Assembly (NCBI GenBank): GCA_032718475.1
Contig: JAUCBJ010004725.1
Span: 1 to 54,587, forward strand
Length of the DNA stretch: 54,587 nt
DNA from: Nemertoderma westbladi
Lineage: Eukaryota; Xenacoelomorpha; Nemertodermatida; Nemertodermatidae
Direction of reading: 5' to 3'
Within the stretch, counting starts at the first letter, position 1. Every line of letters starts with the position of its first letter. Under the pieces are notes generated by a model. That model had not been told where the DNA came from, did not search any database, and was given only the letters and a program-made list of their open reading frames with translations. Below are positions 31,762 to 43,178 of the stretch, in pieces. The position numbers and the translations under genes were made by a program.

Positions 31762-33041
31762 TTACCAGACGGTACATTTTTTGGTAGGATTCATCGGGCT
31801 GTCTTTGGGACAACTGTAAACCTTGCTGAATTCGTAAGAGTTGGACAAACTGCCGACCACTCTCCACTTTGCTGGGCTGTGCTGGTCGGTCTTAAGATTA
31901 AAAATGGCCGCCCCCTTGGTAGCCGAGTAGCACCAGTTCTGTGCGAAGCTGAGGAAAAACAACTGCTCGTTATTAAGCTGCAGGGCGGGCAGCTGTTTCT
32001 CTTCACCGTTCTGTTCCACCCAGGTTCGGTAGGCGAGGAAGGAACTCTTTAAACCACCATTATCCGCGATGTTCTCGCCCAGCGTTAAGTTGCCGTTAAC
32101 ATTTTCTCCATGCACTGTATAGGCACTGTACTGCTCCCTCATACAGTCTGCCTTTTTGTCGAACTTAGAGATCGAATCGTTGCTCCACCATCGGCGTAGT
32201 AAGAAATCATTGACATTGTGTTTTCGTCCCTTGGAGTCGCAACCGTGAATCAACTCATGTCCCATGACTGATCCAATACCACCGAAGTTGAGCGCTTTGT
32301 GGAAGGATTTATCGTAGAACGGGGTCTGGAGGATGCCGGCTGGGTAAAACAATGCATTGAGTGGAGCATAGTAAAACGCATTAACGGAGGCCGGGCTGAT
32401 GCTGATGCCTGGTGCTACAAGATCCCAGTTATTTCTATCTTCCAACGCGTCCCGCAGCTTAATCAAGTTATTTTTAAATGCAAATATCTTTAATTTCCAA
32501 TTGTTATTAAGGAATTCATCTTTTTTCATATCCAAAGACTTATATTTCTTATTTAGGGAGGATCTATCGAGAATAAAGTCCGGGTAACCGAGTAACTTCA
32601 CCATCATCTTGGCTTTCCGCTCGGTTTTGTTCAATGTATCGGCATCGAGCCAGGCCACCTGTGGTAGATTCTCTATGAAAGCATCTCGGATTCCATCAAT
32701 CATCTTTGAAGCATCTTCCTTACTAGCCTTATCAATTCGTCTCTCTACAAACAAAGCTCCCATCGCATAAGGGAAACTATTATCTGTTTGTTTGACACAA
32801 CTCTTCCAGTTTGATTTCTGAAAATCATCAGAAAGATATTTATCACTTTTACTTATAGTCCGTAAAAACATGTAGTGTTCAACTACAGCTGAATCAGTAT
32901 GATTCATAATTTCATTTAACCCTTTCAAATATTCCAAGGAATACACAACAACTTCTTCCTTTGATGTGGGGCGAGCCACGAAGTTGGCGGAGCCTTAGCG
33001 AATTGACACTGTTAGGGGGTGGGTCAATTTATGCAAATAGT

Positions 33042-33108
33042 TGTCGTCGTCGTCGTCGTCGTCGTTGTCGTCGTCGTCGTTGTCGTCGTCGTCGTTGTCG
33101 TCGTCGTT
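33042..33108. repeat. (GTC)n microsatellite
   Basis: About 22 GTC units with regular GTT interruptions, inside the insertion and absent from copy 2. Confidence 0.95.
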
Positions 33109-33227
33109 ACGATTTTGACATGCTAATAACTTTGTCGGATTTAAAGCTGCCAAGTTGAAAATTTGTAGGTATCAATATAAGCAAAAGTTGAGATTTTTGA
33201 GAGACTTTCAGACACCATCAGTGCAAT

Positions 33228-34140
33228 GGTCTCCCGCTAGAGGGCCACATGTCTAAACATTAAATGGCCACCCATTTCTTTGCTTTTAATCCGTTTAAGC
33301 TGAAACTTGGGAAGTATGTACTAGACCATTAGCTGTAAATTTCAAAGGAGGCTAATCTGTCTGCAGTTCTCCAGTCTGCCGCTAGAGGGCGAAATGTCCC
33401 GAATGTGAAATTATTCTTCCATTTAGTTGTTTATGATCTGATTACGCTGAAACTTGTCATATATGTACTAGATGACATCCTGAGTCTTTGTGTGGATTGT
33501 AATCGGTCCGAAGTTTTCCAGTCTCCCGCTAGAGGGCCACATGTCTAAACATTAAATGGCCACCCATTTCTTTGCTTTTAATCCGTTTAAGCTGAAACTT
33601 GGGAAGTATGTACTAGACCATTAGCTGTAAATTTCAAAGGAGGCTAATCTGTCTGCAGTTCTCCAGTCTGCCGCTAGAGGGCGAAATGTCCCGAATGTGA
33701 AATTATTCTTCCATTTAGTTGTTTATGATCTGATTACGCTGAAACTTGTCATATATGTACTAGAAGACATCCTAAGTCTTTGTGTGGACAGTAATCGGTC
33801 CGGAGTTTTCGAGTCTGCCGCTAGAGGGCGAAATGTAGGAAAGTGATAACCTTTGCGAATTCCTTGATCTTAATCTATTTAAGCTGAATTTTGGAATATA
33901 CAGTACCGGTATGTACTAGACCACATGCCTCGTCTTTGTGAGGAAGGTGATCGATCCGTAGTTCTTTAATATGCCGCTAGAGGGCTAAATGTATGAAAGT
34001 GAAAACCTTCCAACATTTCGTTATTTATGATCCGTCAATCGGAAACTTGGTAGATATGTAATAGACCATAGGCTGTGGCTTTGTAGGGAAACTAATCCTT
34101 CCTTCTTCAGTTACCCAGTCTCCCGCTAGAGGGTTAACGT
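33228..34140. repeat. Seven tandem units of about 146 bp containing CCGCTAGAGGG
   Basis: CCGCTAG recurs at 33234, 33379, 33526, 33671, 33818, 33974 and 34123. Each time it lies in (C/T)(C/G)CCGCTAGAGGG(C/T), followed by words such as AAATGTC and CATTTAGTTGTTTATGATC, and by 'gctgaaacttgg..atatgtactaga'. Units 1+2 and 3+4 are nearly identical as a 292-bp pair. Confidence 0.9.
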
Positions 34141-35320
34141 TTTCCGGGAAAATCTTCTCCTATGTTTTTATAATCCTTTCGAGTTGATACTTAGCATTAA
34201 CTCATTTCACGTGCTGCGCGAAGGCCCCACTTCGTGTTATTGTATATCCAACAAGATTAAATATATGTTGCAATAAATCCAGCCACTTAACAACGGGAGC
34301 TTCTTCCTGGAGATCTTCGATTGTCATTTTTCGATAGTTTCTTTCAATAAGACTCATATTACCTTTTATGAAAGGATGGGCTTTGCTTAGGTCAGTGAAT
34401 TCCCTCGCGAACTTTTTATACCCTTCTATTTCCAACAAATCCTCTATATAATTCGATAGGTTACTCCATGTTTTGTCCCATGTTTTGTCATTATCTATGG
34501 ATTTATTTAAATAAAATAGGGGTTCATCAACATCGTGAGATTCTTTGACAATGGTGATTACTTGAACATCAGTGTTCATAGGATCTATTGACGAACCCAT
34601 ACCTATTAAAGGCAGTCCAGGTAGATTCATGGCAAGCACTGATAAGTTCGTGAACATCGTTTTTAGCAGATCTGTTAACTCTTCCTTCGATGTACTACCA
34701 TTAGACTCAGACCCGGGCGATTCCAAGTTCTTAAAGTTGTTTTGGATTATCTCTCTCAGGGGTTTTCCACCCAATTTGACTTTTGCACTTTCATCCATAC
34801 AGGAGAGATAATATCTATGAGCTTTACCTATTGCATCATCCTCGCTGGTATAATTCCCTCTGGCCGTTATTTCATCCAACATAGACTTTAGCAATATCTT
34901 GGTTTCAAGGCGTTTCTTATCCATTGAATCCAATAAGTCCATATCGGGTGGAATAGGGTTATTATTGATCCAGCCCCCACATGCATAGTTGTAGAAATCC
35001 TGACAGGGATCGACCGAGGTGTTCATATTAGCCCAGATGGAGGATGCCATGTAAATGCACTCGGGGGTCAGACATAATGCCTCACTACTTGAGCCTCCAA
35101 TGGCGAGAACGATAACTAATGCTGCTACTATCAGTACCAGAAGTAAAATTATCCCAATTAATATATTCCTTAGAGTCAAATAACGTCGCACAATGGGGCT
35201 AGAACATTTGGGAATGTTTATCTCTACCCTGTCCTCATCGGGAATTTCAACTTCTGCTCTCTCAATCTGTCGTCTGTCATTATATTCCTTGACTTTGATT
35301 GAACTTGTTTGCGATGTCAT

Positions 35321-37099
35321 TCTGTTATATTTTTCGACAACTTTATAATATATCCTATACTGTATATATAAAAGGGCTCAGTTTGTCTGGTTGTTTGGAT
35401 TCGGTTCCGTATGCCACTAGACTTTTTAAACCTTAATCATTGTTACTATGGCAACAATATTAGTTATAGAACACCATATAAATGTTATTTAACTATTATA
35501 GAACATAAATAAAATAAAAAATATAATGTACTAGAACATGTAGCTAGTCATTTTTAATTTTAAATTAGCCAGTAATTTTAAAAAAATTCAGATTTCAACT
35601 TTTAACTATTTGTTGCCAAATGTTTTAGCACTTTTATAGTTTCAAAAAATATCAGCTCGTAAAAAAAACACTAGTTACCATAAAAACAACATATCTACTA
35701 TACATACATATCTATCTATAACACTTACCAATAATAAAAATTGAAAAAAATACCGTATTTTTTTTAATTAAAAAATGGTAACATAAAGCTATACCTATGT
35801 TATAAAACGGTACTTTTAAACTTTACCCCCCCACCACCCAGATTTTTTGCATGTCCATTTTTTGCCGTTTTTTCTTTTGGATGTTGTTCCACAACACTTC
35901 ATGAATCCATTGGAAAAAAATTTGTTCTAGAACACTAGCTATTATTGCTATTTAGGCATAGTTCTCAAATATCAATGTTCTCACATTTTGTTTTTATAAT
36001 TTAAAAAAATACTTAACTAGTAAAAAAAAACCACTAGCTACCTTAATAAATAATATCTTGTAAATGTTCACAAACACTTTACCAATAACAAAAATAAAAA
36101 AAATACCGTATTTTTAAAATTTCAGAAAATACTAGCTAGTAAAAAAAACACTAGCTACCATAAAAAATGTTCAGTGTTAGCGCATTTGATAAAAAAGACA
36201 TTCTTTCAATTTCAATTTTTATATATTGTGACTTCTTCCTGTTACTTAATACACCATGCAATAATGAAGCAAAATGGGGAACAGTTCCGTATGTGCCAAC
36301 ATTTTCGTTGTTCTTATTCAACAAATTCTCATGCTTTTTTGTCTTGATAAATCTTCTAGAACGTATATTGAGTGTTCTAGAACTTTAAAAAAATGTTCTA
36401 GAACATTTTAATTATGAATTTTCGAGAAAATAAATTACTTACTATTAAAAAGAATATTATTAAAAAAATTGTTCAATTTTAAAATTGTTTATGCTATTTT
36501 GCTTGCTCTTTTTCTATTGACAAGATATCTAGACCATATATTAAATGTTCTAGAACATGTACCAAATGTTCTAGATCATTTTTGTTATCAATTTTCGAGA
36601 AAAAAGAATATTCTAGAATATTTGTTCTTTTAAAAATAAGTATTAAAATGATTGTTTAATTAAAAAAAATTGGAATACAGAACAACTAACCATAACGATA
36701 GCATTCCAGAATATTTTTTAAAATGTTAGCTAGGGCTAGCTATATATATAACTATAGACTATAGGCTATAGCTATACGCTTAGATATAAATTACTAGCTA
36801 TAATTGTAAAGTATTATTTGAGTACATATAATTATTAGATATATGTTAATTATAGGCCTACAAAAAATTGTTAAAAAAAAAAACAAAAAAATACAATTTT
36901 TTAAAAATCAATCTTAAATCATAAATTAAAAAGATGTGCACCAAAAATAACAAAGTTAATTCCGCCACCACACAAATATCATCGGGCCTACCACCAAAGC
37001 ACCAGAAGGATATGTTGGAGCTCAGAGGCAAGGGATCAGTACCAATCAGGAAGGTCAGACCCCCGCAGACCAGCACCGTCCCCAAATCCGAGCGCCCTC
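35321..37099. promoter_or_regulatory. AT-rich region upstream of M13 copy 1 with clustered TTCTAGAA palindromes
   Basis: No gene is supported. Perfect TTCTAGAA octamers occur at 35925, 36354, 36375, 36396, 36548 and 36611, with another at 37596. Several extend to the 14-bp palindrome ATGTTCTAGAACAT. TTCnnGAA is the core arrangement of a heat-shock element, but clustering inside repeats may explain it. Repeated words (CTAGTAAAAAAAACACTAGCTACC, about 35655, 36015 and 36130) show low-order duplication. On the minus strand an ATTATAAAGC/TATATATA area lies 30-80 bp before the M13 start. Confidence 0.35.
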
Positions 37100-37582
37100 C
37101 ATGGCCGCCTACCACCACGCAGACACAGGGAGCTCGAGCGCAGAAGTGCGAACTGTAAGCACTCCCCCTAACACACAAGCGAGGCCTTGCTCGCGCATCC
37201 CCCGCTGCCGGGCCACGAGGGTCTCAGCGAGGTGGCGGATCAGAATATCGGCCTCCTTGCACCACACACCGTCGGTGGTTCCGACTAGGGGGGTGAAGGA
37301 GATCCGACGATCTTCGCACACCCCGCTGTAGTGGACCATCTTGGAACGAACTCGCTGCTCGAGTACGGAGTCCAGGGACCGATTAACGTATGAGGGGGCG
37401 TCAGCGTTAACAATCGCAATGTCGAAAGACGCCACCCTCTGTTCGGCCCAGACTCCCCTCGCCAGGAGATCCGCCCTAACTCCACCCACCTCGCGGCCCT
37501 GTCTGTCCAGGTAGCCGGACGCCAACGTAACCTCCCGCTGGACGCATGAGCCACAGAACGCAGACGCAATGAGGTCTTTAAC
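37100..37582 (-). pseudogene. C-terminal fragment of non-LTR-like RT with endonuclease-like domain
   Basis: The minus-strand frame encodes VKDLIASAFCGSCVQREVTL, GGVRADLLARGVWAEQRVASF, DIAIVNADAPSYVNRSLDSV and SFTPLVGTTDGV. These align by eye, block for block, with the C-terminal domain of the larger element at 38751-41776 (ANLSVRGYWQPQRR, DVRVVDPDAPSYVARS, FTPLVVSVDGV). It is a different, diverged member, truncated at its 5' side where it meets AT-rich DNA near 37582. Compared with copy 2 it has lost 8 bp near 37158 and 2 bp near 37067, shifting the frame before the RLQFALLRSSSLCLRGGR end. Confidence 0.7.
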
Positions 37583-38750
37583 AAAAAATTTTATGTTCTA
37601 GAACATTATTTAATAAAAAAAATAATTCGATATATCTTAGAATACTAATAATAATAATATTGTTGGAAAGAAATTAAATTAGAAAAAATAGAAATAGAAT
37701 TAACATTAAAATGTAGTAGGCTAGCTAGTAAACTAAACACTTTTTAGAGCAAACTGAAAATGTTGGCACGTACGGAACTCTAGCCGCAAAATGTCCGGTC
37801 TGATACACCGAGCGGGAATGGCGCTTGTGTACCTTCAACGAAGGCCGCTCTAGTATATCTGTTTATTTACCCTTTCTCCCTTCAATGTATTGATTTGTTC
37901 TATATTTCGCTTAGTCTAATACGGTATTTGATCGTCTATTATATTTCACTAGTAAACAGTACCGGGAGGGTGTGGAAACACAGTATAACAAGCAAATGTC
38001 TGACTAATTAATTATGTAAGGACTCGAGTCTGGTGATTGTGTTTCCCTTTAGAGGAAACGTATTGTGACAAGTCTTTCGTCTAATTATATTGATATCACT
38101 ACAGTATTCAATTTGTGATAAGAGCTTTGCTTACAATAATGGTCTGAAATATCGCCATATATTAATTATTTATTAAGTTAGAGGTTTCTCCCAAGAAATC
38201 TTGGGAGAAACGAAATTGCGACAACTATGGAGAATCGGGAAGCCTGGAAGGATCTCATTTCCACTGTCCGAGTTCGCTCGACCTAGTAGTAGTAGTAAGT
38301 TAGAGGTACGACGGCACACATATATTTGATGCAATTGTCCAGATTATCAATGACACTCAGTTATAGAGACCAACCTGGTTGTGGCGCGTGTAAAACTTCC
38401 TTGATTCTGTAATATCGGCGATATAATAAGCAAAATAACAATAGCAAATTGAGTTTACCAGTAGAATATCAAATATAACGTTAAATAATTATAATTCAAT
38501 TATTAACACTTTGACTTTAGACCTTAGGCCTGTAATAATCACCAGTCATTTAAACCTGACCGGAGATCAATGCCTCTGCATGGGCAATGTGACTTCTTCA
38601 TATTGAGCATACAATTCATAATTAATATTAGACAAATACACAAGGAGAGGATAATAATCTTATAAAATAATCATCATAATAAGCATAAATCTAAATATAT
38701 ACGAGAAGTAAGTTAATTAGGGAAACGTTTAAGTCCGGGGTCGGATTGAG
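37583..38750. other. Gene-free stretch with one LINE-tail insertion
   Basis: Apart from the 111-bp LINE end at 38185-38295 nothing coding is supported. Compared with copy 2 it contains an extra 56 bp near 37650 (aataataataatattgttgg...). The part next to 38750 is presumably 3' UTR of the minus-strand retroelement. Confidence 0.45.
38185..38295 (+). mobile_element. LINE 3' end (111 bp) with 11-bp target duplication
   Basis: It is flanked by TAAGTTAGAGG at 38174-38184 and 38296-38306. Copy 2 has a single TAAGTTAGAGG at 53622-53632 and no insert. The insert encodes MENREAWKDLISTVRVRST followed by a TAG stop and a (TAG)n tail, the extreme C-terminus of a LINE ORF2 resembling the end of the fragment at 17240 (MGDRELWR). 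Its 5' edge is a 12-bp foldback, TTTCTCCCAAGA then AA then the complement. Confidence 0.93.
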
Positions 38751-41700
38751 TTAGATTCCTAGAGGAATTCCGGCACAATTGTCAACCCCAATTCTGCGCC
38801 ATTTGGTGCGAGACGATCTGAAGCAAGCGCACGTAGCCCTTAGGACGCCGAATGACAGACGTGCCCTCACCCAACCCATGACACAGCTGTAGGGCTTCAT
38901 CCATTTCATTGACAGCCTGTCAGCCAGTCTCTTCAGTGTCATGAAGTACTCTGGGCTGAGAACACCATCCACCGACACCACGAGCGGGGTAAAATCTGCT
39001 TGGCGAAGGGTGCAGGCGTCATGATATTTAGACTTTTTCTGAGTCTCCGCGTCAATTAGTATGGATGATATGGAGCGAGCCACATACGAGGGGGCATCAG
39101 GGTCAACGACCCGGACATCAAATAACGCCCTTCTCTGTGGCTGCCAGTAACCTCTCACTGAAAGATTAGCCCGCAGACCCACCACACCATTCTCCTCATT
39201 TGCCTCCCGGATCACTGGCTCCCTCATGATGCAAGACTCTGGGAATGCCAAACCGAACAGGTCCCCCTGGGTGTCCCTAACCTCGTTATGGCGTAGAGTC
39301 ACCAAGCCCCCCTTTTTGCAGTCGAGTGCATGTGTTAATGAAAATGCATCACCGCATCCGTCACACCTTGCGGGCGCTCTCACTAGAGGACGTCCATACC
39401 GGAGGGACAAACCATCTCTGAATTCGTTGGCAGACAAATCAAAGTGGTTGCGTGCAACTGGGGCAACCGTAAGCCAGCCTGATGTGCGTTCCGAAGCAGC
39501 CTGTTGGATTGTTCTGATCCTTTCTGGCATAAAACTGTGAATCAAATTATCATGTACTTCTTCTGATTTTGCATGCTTCCATAGCCGGAGGTTGTGTTGG
39601 GCTGTCTTCTGACAACTCTGGTGGTCTGTGAATGAGAATTCAATTTCTCCCTTGATTGCTGCAACCGCCAATGCAGTACCCTCCCGTGAGGTTTTGTAGG
39701 ACTGTGCTGCTGTCTCACCCGGATTACGAACTGACAGTCCACCAAAACGATTTGGCTGTGCAAATAAGTCACGCTCTGAAGGCGTTACCGGACCCCCGAG
39801 GATAGCTGGAACAAAAGTGTCTGCTACCATTTTCTCGTTCGTTGCATATGGTGTTGGAGCTTCTCTAGTATCAATCGGAACGACTCGCTGAAGATAGTCC
39901 CACTCACATTGGAGGCTCCTGATGAATGCAGCATACGCTGCCTGTGGATGGTTGACAGCAACCCCTGAGAGTCGAGCTACTGCCTGTTCCCATCTGGCTA
40001 CCTACCTCCAACGAGATGAAATCCGCCTGAAGAGTAGCATCCCCAACGAATCCCCCAAGAGTGCGGGTACCCTTCACGATTCCACGTCCATTCACCTGTA
40101 TCCCAAGGTCACGAAACAACTATTGTGCCATAGAATATTGCAATCCTCAACTACCAAAAGACACTTATCTGGCTCAGGGTAATAACCATACGAGGGGCCC
40201 AGTTTAGTGAGGAGAATGAACCAGTCCCGCAAGGCTGTCAATGCGGCAGCATTCTGCGCATTGTCGGCGTACCATACTTGTGTCCATGTGTCAAGGTTCT
40301 TCAGCTTTATAATTAGTGGGAACACATAAGAAGCATAACCCAACATCGCGAGCAGGTCCCCCTGAGTGAAGCCTTCCCTGCTGAGAAGGATTACCAGTCC
40401 CTGTTTACCACGGACAATCATATAAGCGTAACCCCGGTACGTGTTGAATAGGAAGCGTGAGCATCGAGGCCAGAGAACACGAATATTCCAGAGGGCTGTC
40501 ACTCTGTTTACCGCATTAAAAGCATTACTCGCGTCAACAAGTAAAACACCCCAACCGTCTCCCTGGTGACCCTCCCATAGGTCGCGGACAGCATGAACAG
40601 CAGCTTCAATTCCTGCAGAAAGGCCGCTGCACAACTGGTCTGTTCCACACAATTGCTGTACATCAATCCGCGTCGTCTCAGCCATGCATTTACCAACAAA
40701 TCTCCGTAATGCCTCGCCAACTCCGATTGGGCGTACACCCGGACACTTATCCAGGGCAATTAATCTACATGCCATGAGTGCCCAAATTGATGACACCATT
40801 CAACCACTTGATTAGCCAACCTGCATACTAAGCCTGCTACAGCCTCTCGCAGGCGGGAACTGGCTGTTGCTCGGTAGAGAAGCATGTCCTGCCAGTGCAG
40901 AGCATCTGCTCCACCAGGACCCACACCCCTATGAAGACTTTGGGCCACTGCCTCAACGTGGTTGGATGTGATGTCAACGTTCTCTTTCACCGGGAGCTCC
41001 TTGTTCAGATTGTGTAAACTGTCCACTGATGGAGGTGTTGGGCAGGGATGTTTAGCCTGGAGAATATCCAGGACCCGTTTCTTTTCCCCCTTCACGTCAA
41101 TCTCTGCCTGAACGTCCAATACCCCACCCTGGTCACGCTCTGTGAGCCATCTAACAGCATCCCGTTCGCGCCCTTGAAGAATAAGGCATGTAAATACCCG
41201 TTCCATGTGGTTCTGCTCATCTGCTTTGCTCACAACACATTGACGTGTGAACCCTCTCTGGCACCGATCCATCTCAACTAGCAGCTCACTGTACTTTTCC
41301 TGTTGCCACAGTTCAATACGGCGTTTCAGCAAACGGTGGATGTCCGCCCCTTTAACTACCTGCTTGTCTCGTTGTAGCATGACAACCTCAAATACCATGA
41401 GACGTTCAGAATTGACTCTCCCGTTTGAAAGAGCCTCCACTTCTGCACACAGGGTGGTAGAGTAAAGTCTGCCGACTGCGCCACCGGGGACTGTGTAAAG
41501 GGAAGCTTGATTGGTCGTGGCTCGGCGCCAGAAGGACTGTCATGGATCACCCTCAATAGGATCTGGGTCACCACCATCACTGTGGAGTAGGCAAGCACCA
41601 AAAGCACGTTGCATCAGCGCATCAATGTCAACTTGGGTTGAGGGAGAGACTTCTGGATCTTCCAGGGTTATACATCCGTCTTCATAGATTGGGACCTCAA

Positions 41701-41776
41701 TTATAGTCGAGTCAAGAATTTGATGTTCCTGTTCGAAGGGGGCATCTTTTATTGTCTCGCTAGCGCACTCGTCCAT
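38751..41776 (-). pseudogene. Non-LTR-type retroelement: RT plus C-terminal CCHC/endonuclease-like domain, frameshifted
   Basis: Reading right to left. 41776-41540 is an acidic N-terminus stopped by TGA (41540-41542). The same frame reopens to 40760 with KRRIELWQQEKYSELL, LDILQAKHPCP and GVGPGGADALHWQDMLLY. A frameshift leads to 40799-40092 with the RT blocks LIALDKCPGVRPIGVGEALRR, VLLVDASNAFNAVN, REGFTQGDLLAM and WYADNAQN. Another frameshift crosses GTRTLGGFVGDA to 39830-38751, with CDGCGDAFSLTHALDC (39318-39365), RHNEVRD, DVRVVDPDAPSYV and a RARLSFGVLRAT end. The RT active site reads YADN instead of YADD, so it is inactive. The C-x2-C-x7-H-x3-C motif and following domain recall elements with restriction-like endonuclease (R2/Hero/NeSL type). 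That class assignment is tentative. Confidence 0.72.
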
Positions 41777-42193
41777 TAAAACAACATTGTCAGGAATCTT
41801 CTTCTGTGACTTCTTCTGTACAACAATAACAAGAAAAGTGAATAAACCACAGAACTAATCGTATTTATATACAGCTTATCGAGAGCAAGGAGCATACCAA
41901 TAAGGCAATAATACAAGTTAGATATGCAGATAATGGCACTAGATGGCGTCAAACTTTTAGTAATGCATTATTTAACTGAAAAATAGTCGATATTGTACCG
42001 CAACCAACTTTATCAATAAAAATGGTGTTTTGAGCTTAAAATTAGTAAAATAAGTAATCTAAAATACATAGTTAGTAACAATAGATAGTGTTCTAGAACA
42101 AAATTTTTTTTTCAACAGAGGCAAGAAGTGGTTGGGAACTATATCCTATTGACAAAAATTCACAAAATAGTTAGTGGAAAAAGAAATAGAAGA
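41777..42193. other. Gene-free end of duplication copy 1
   Basis: 5' sequence of the minus-strand retroelement and AT-rich DNA up to the duplication junction in a purine run (agaagaagaagaaat). It includes a TTCTAGAA octamer at 42091-42098. The matching part of copy 2 lies beyond the window. Confidence 0.5.
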
Positions 42194-43178
42194 AGAAGAA
42201 ATATCGGTTACAGTGTGTAAACAGGACACTGTAAGCGGGAGTGAACAGGAGGTGTCGGCGCAAGTAACAGGTGAGATGCCAGACAGGGTGCTGATGGATC
42301 ATCAGAATGCTGGAGAAGATGGACGAGTCTTGGGCATCGCCTGGAACCGAGTTAAGGACACGTTAAAGTATGTCTTTCAACCAGACAAGGACATTCAACA
42401 TATAACAAGGGCCTATTTATCCTTCATCGCAAGGATTTATGATCCACTAGGATTGGTTGCGCCAAACATGGTTGTAGGGAGGCATATCCTCCGGGATGCA
42501 TATTTAAGCAAGTGTGAATGGGACGAAGTGCTACAAGTGTTAGTAGTTAGGTGGAAAGAGTGGTTGGTGGCCCTGGAGGATCTCCAGTGGCTCGCAATAC
42601 CTAGGGTTTATTTCCAGGATGGAGATATGTCCAGTATAGAGATGCATGCGTTTTCAGACGCATCCTCTAAAGGGTATGGGGTGCTGGTGTATTTAAATCA
42701 AATAAACACTATGAACCCTCCACGGATAGTATACAGTAAAGCAAGAACCGCCCCATTAAAGGCAGTAACCATCCCACGTCTAGAATTAATGGCAGCCCTA
42801 ATAGGAGTGCGAGTGGCAAATCAGGTAAGAAAGGCACTGGGGTGTGTGCTATCATCACACTACTGGACAGATTCAGCAACAGTCCTCCGGTACATCCAGA
42901 ATGATGCACGTAGATATAAGGTATTTGTGGCTAATCGGGTTGATGAAATCCGAGCCACAACATGTTTGGACCAGTGGCATTATTGCCCAACCGAAATAAA
43001 TCCAGGTGACTTAGTGTCACGCGGTAGCCTAGAGGTCCCCTTTCTCGAGAAGGAAGCCTTATGGCAGCACGGACCCACTTTCTTGAAGAATGTAGCTGAG
43101 TGGCCCTTGTTCCCAGATTGTAAAGTGATAGATCCAGGGAAGGATGTCCCACCCCCAATCTCCTGGACATGCAAGTAG
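42174..43178 (+). pseudogene. BEL/Pao RT end and RNase H, copy 2
   Basis: From EEISVTVCKQDTV onward it is the same protein as 24912-25896, differing by very few residues (VLVVRW for VLLVRW). RNase H acids are intact (FSDASSKGYG, PRLELMAAL, YWTDSATVL, NPGDLVSRG). The RT catalytic core is absent because the duplication begins downstream of YVDD. The first 7-8 codons come from unrelated DNA at the junction. It ends at WTCK and stop with no integrase, as in copy 1. Confidence 0.88.

Larger units (their letters stand above)
32968..34237. mobile_element. 1270-bp insertion in copy-1 M13 gene
   Basis: The limits are set by comparison with the uninterrupted copy 2 at 50248/50249. The target duplication is short, TGT (32965-32967 and 34235-34237). 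The ends share an imperfect inverted word: CACGAAGTTGG near the left (about 32977) and CCCCACTTCGTG at the right. Inside are a GTC microsatellite and seven tandem units of about 146 bp. There is no coding frame. The family is not recognised; the short duplication and inverted ends suggest a non-autonomous DNA transposon. Confidence 0.75.
31762..35320 (-). pseudogene. M13 neprilysin/ECE-like peptidase, copy 1, split by insertion
   Basis: Same gene as the intact minus-strand copy at 49043-51331. The N-terminal part (35320 down to 34238) encodes the cytoplasmic tail, the signal-anchor helix and the first 361 residues, ending LVGYTI. The C-terminal part (32967 down to 31762) resumes at SKEEVVVYSLEYLKG and keeps HELIH, ENIADNGG and the final CTVW. 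Between them lies a 1270-bp insertion with stops. Both coding parts are otherwise open and differ from copy 2 by scattered substitutions only, so the insertion is the single visible inactivating event and should be recent. A truncated membrane-anchored fragment of about 372 residues could still be made, without the zinc site. Confidence 0.92.
24912..42193 (+). repeat. 17,282-bp tandem duplication, copy 1
   Basis: Sequence from 24912 (agaagaaatatcgg) recurs in the same orientation from 42194. The offset is 17,282 at the start, 17,281 after a one-base deletion near 46260, 16,011 after the insertion in the copy-1 M13 gene, and about 15,326 near the window end. By eye the copies differ at a few sites per kilobase. 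The left join of copy 1 falls inside BEL pol. The join between copies sits in an AGAAGAAG-like purine run. Confidence 0.93.

Noticed and set aside
31723-32979. Plus-strand open frames opposite the M13 gene (also 48989-49333)
   Set aside because: They are antisense shadows of the well-supported peptidase frame.
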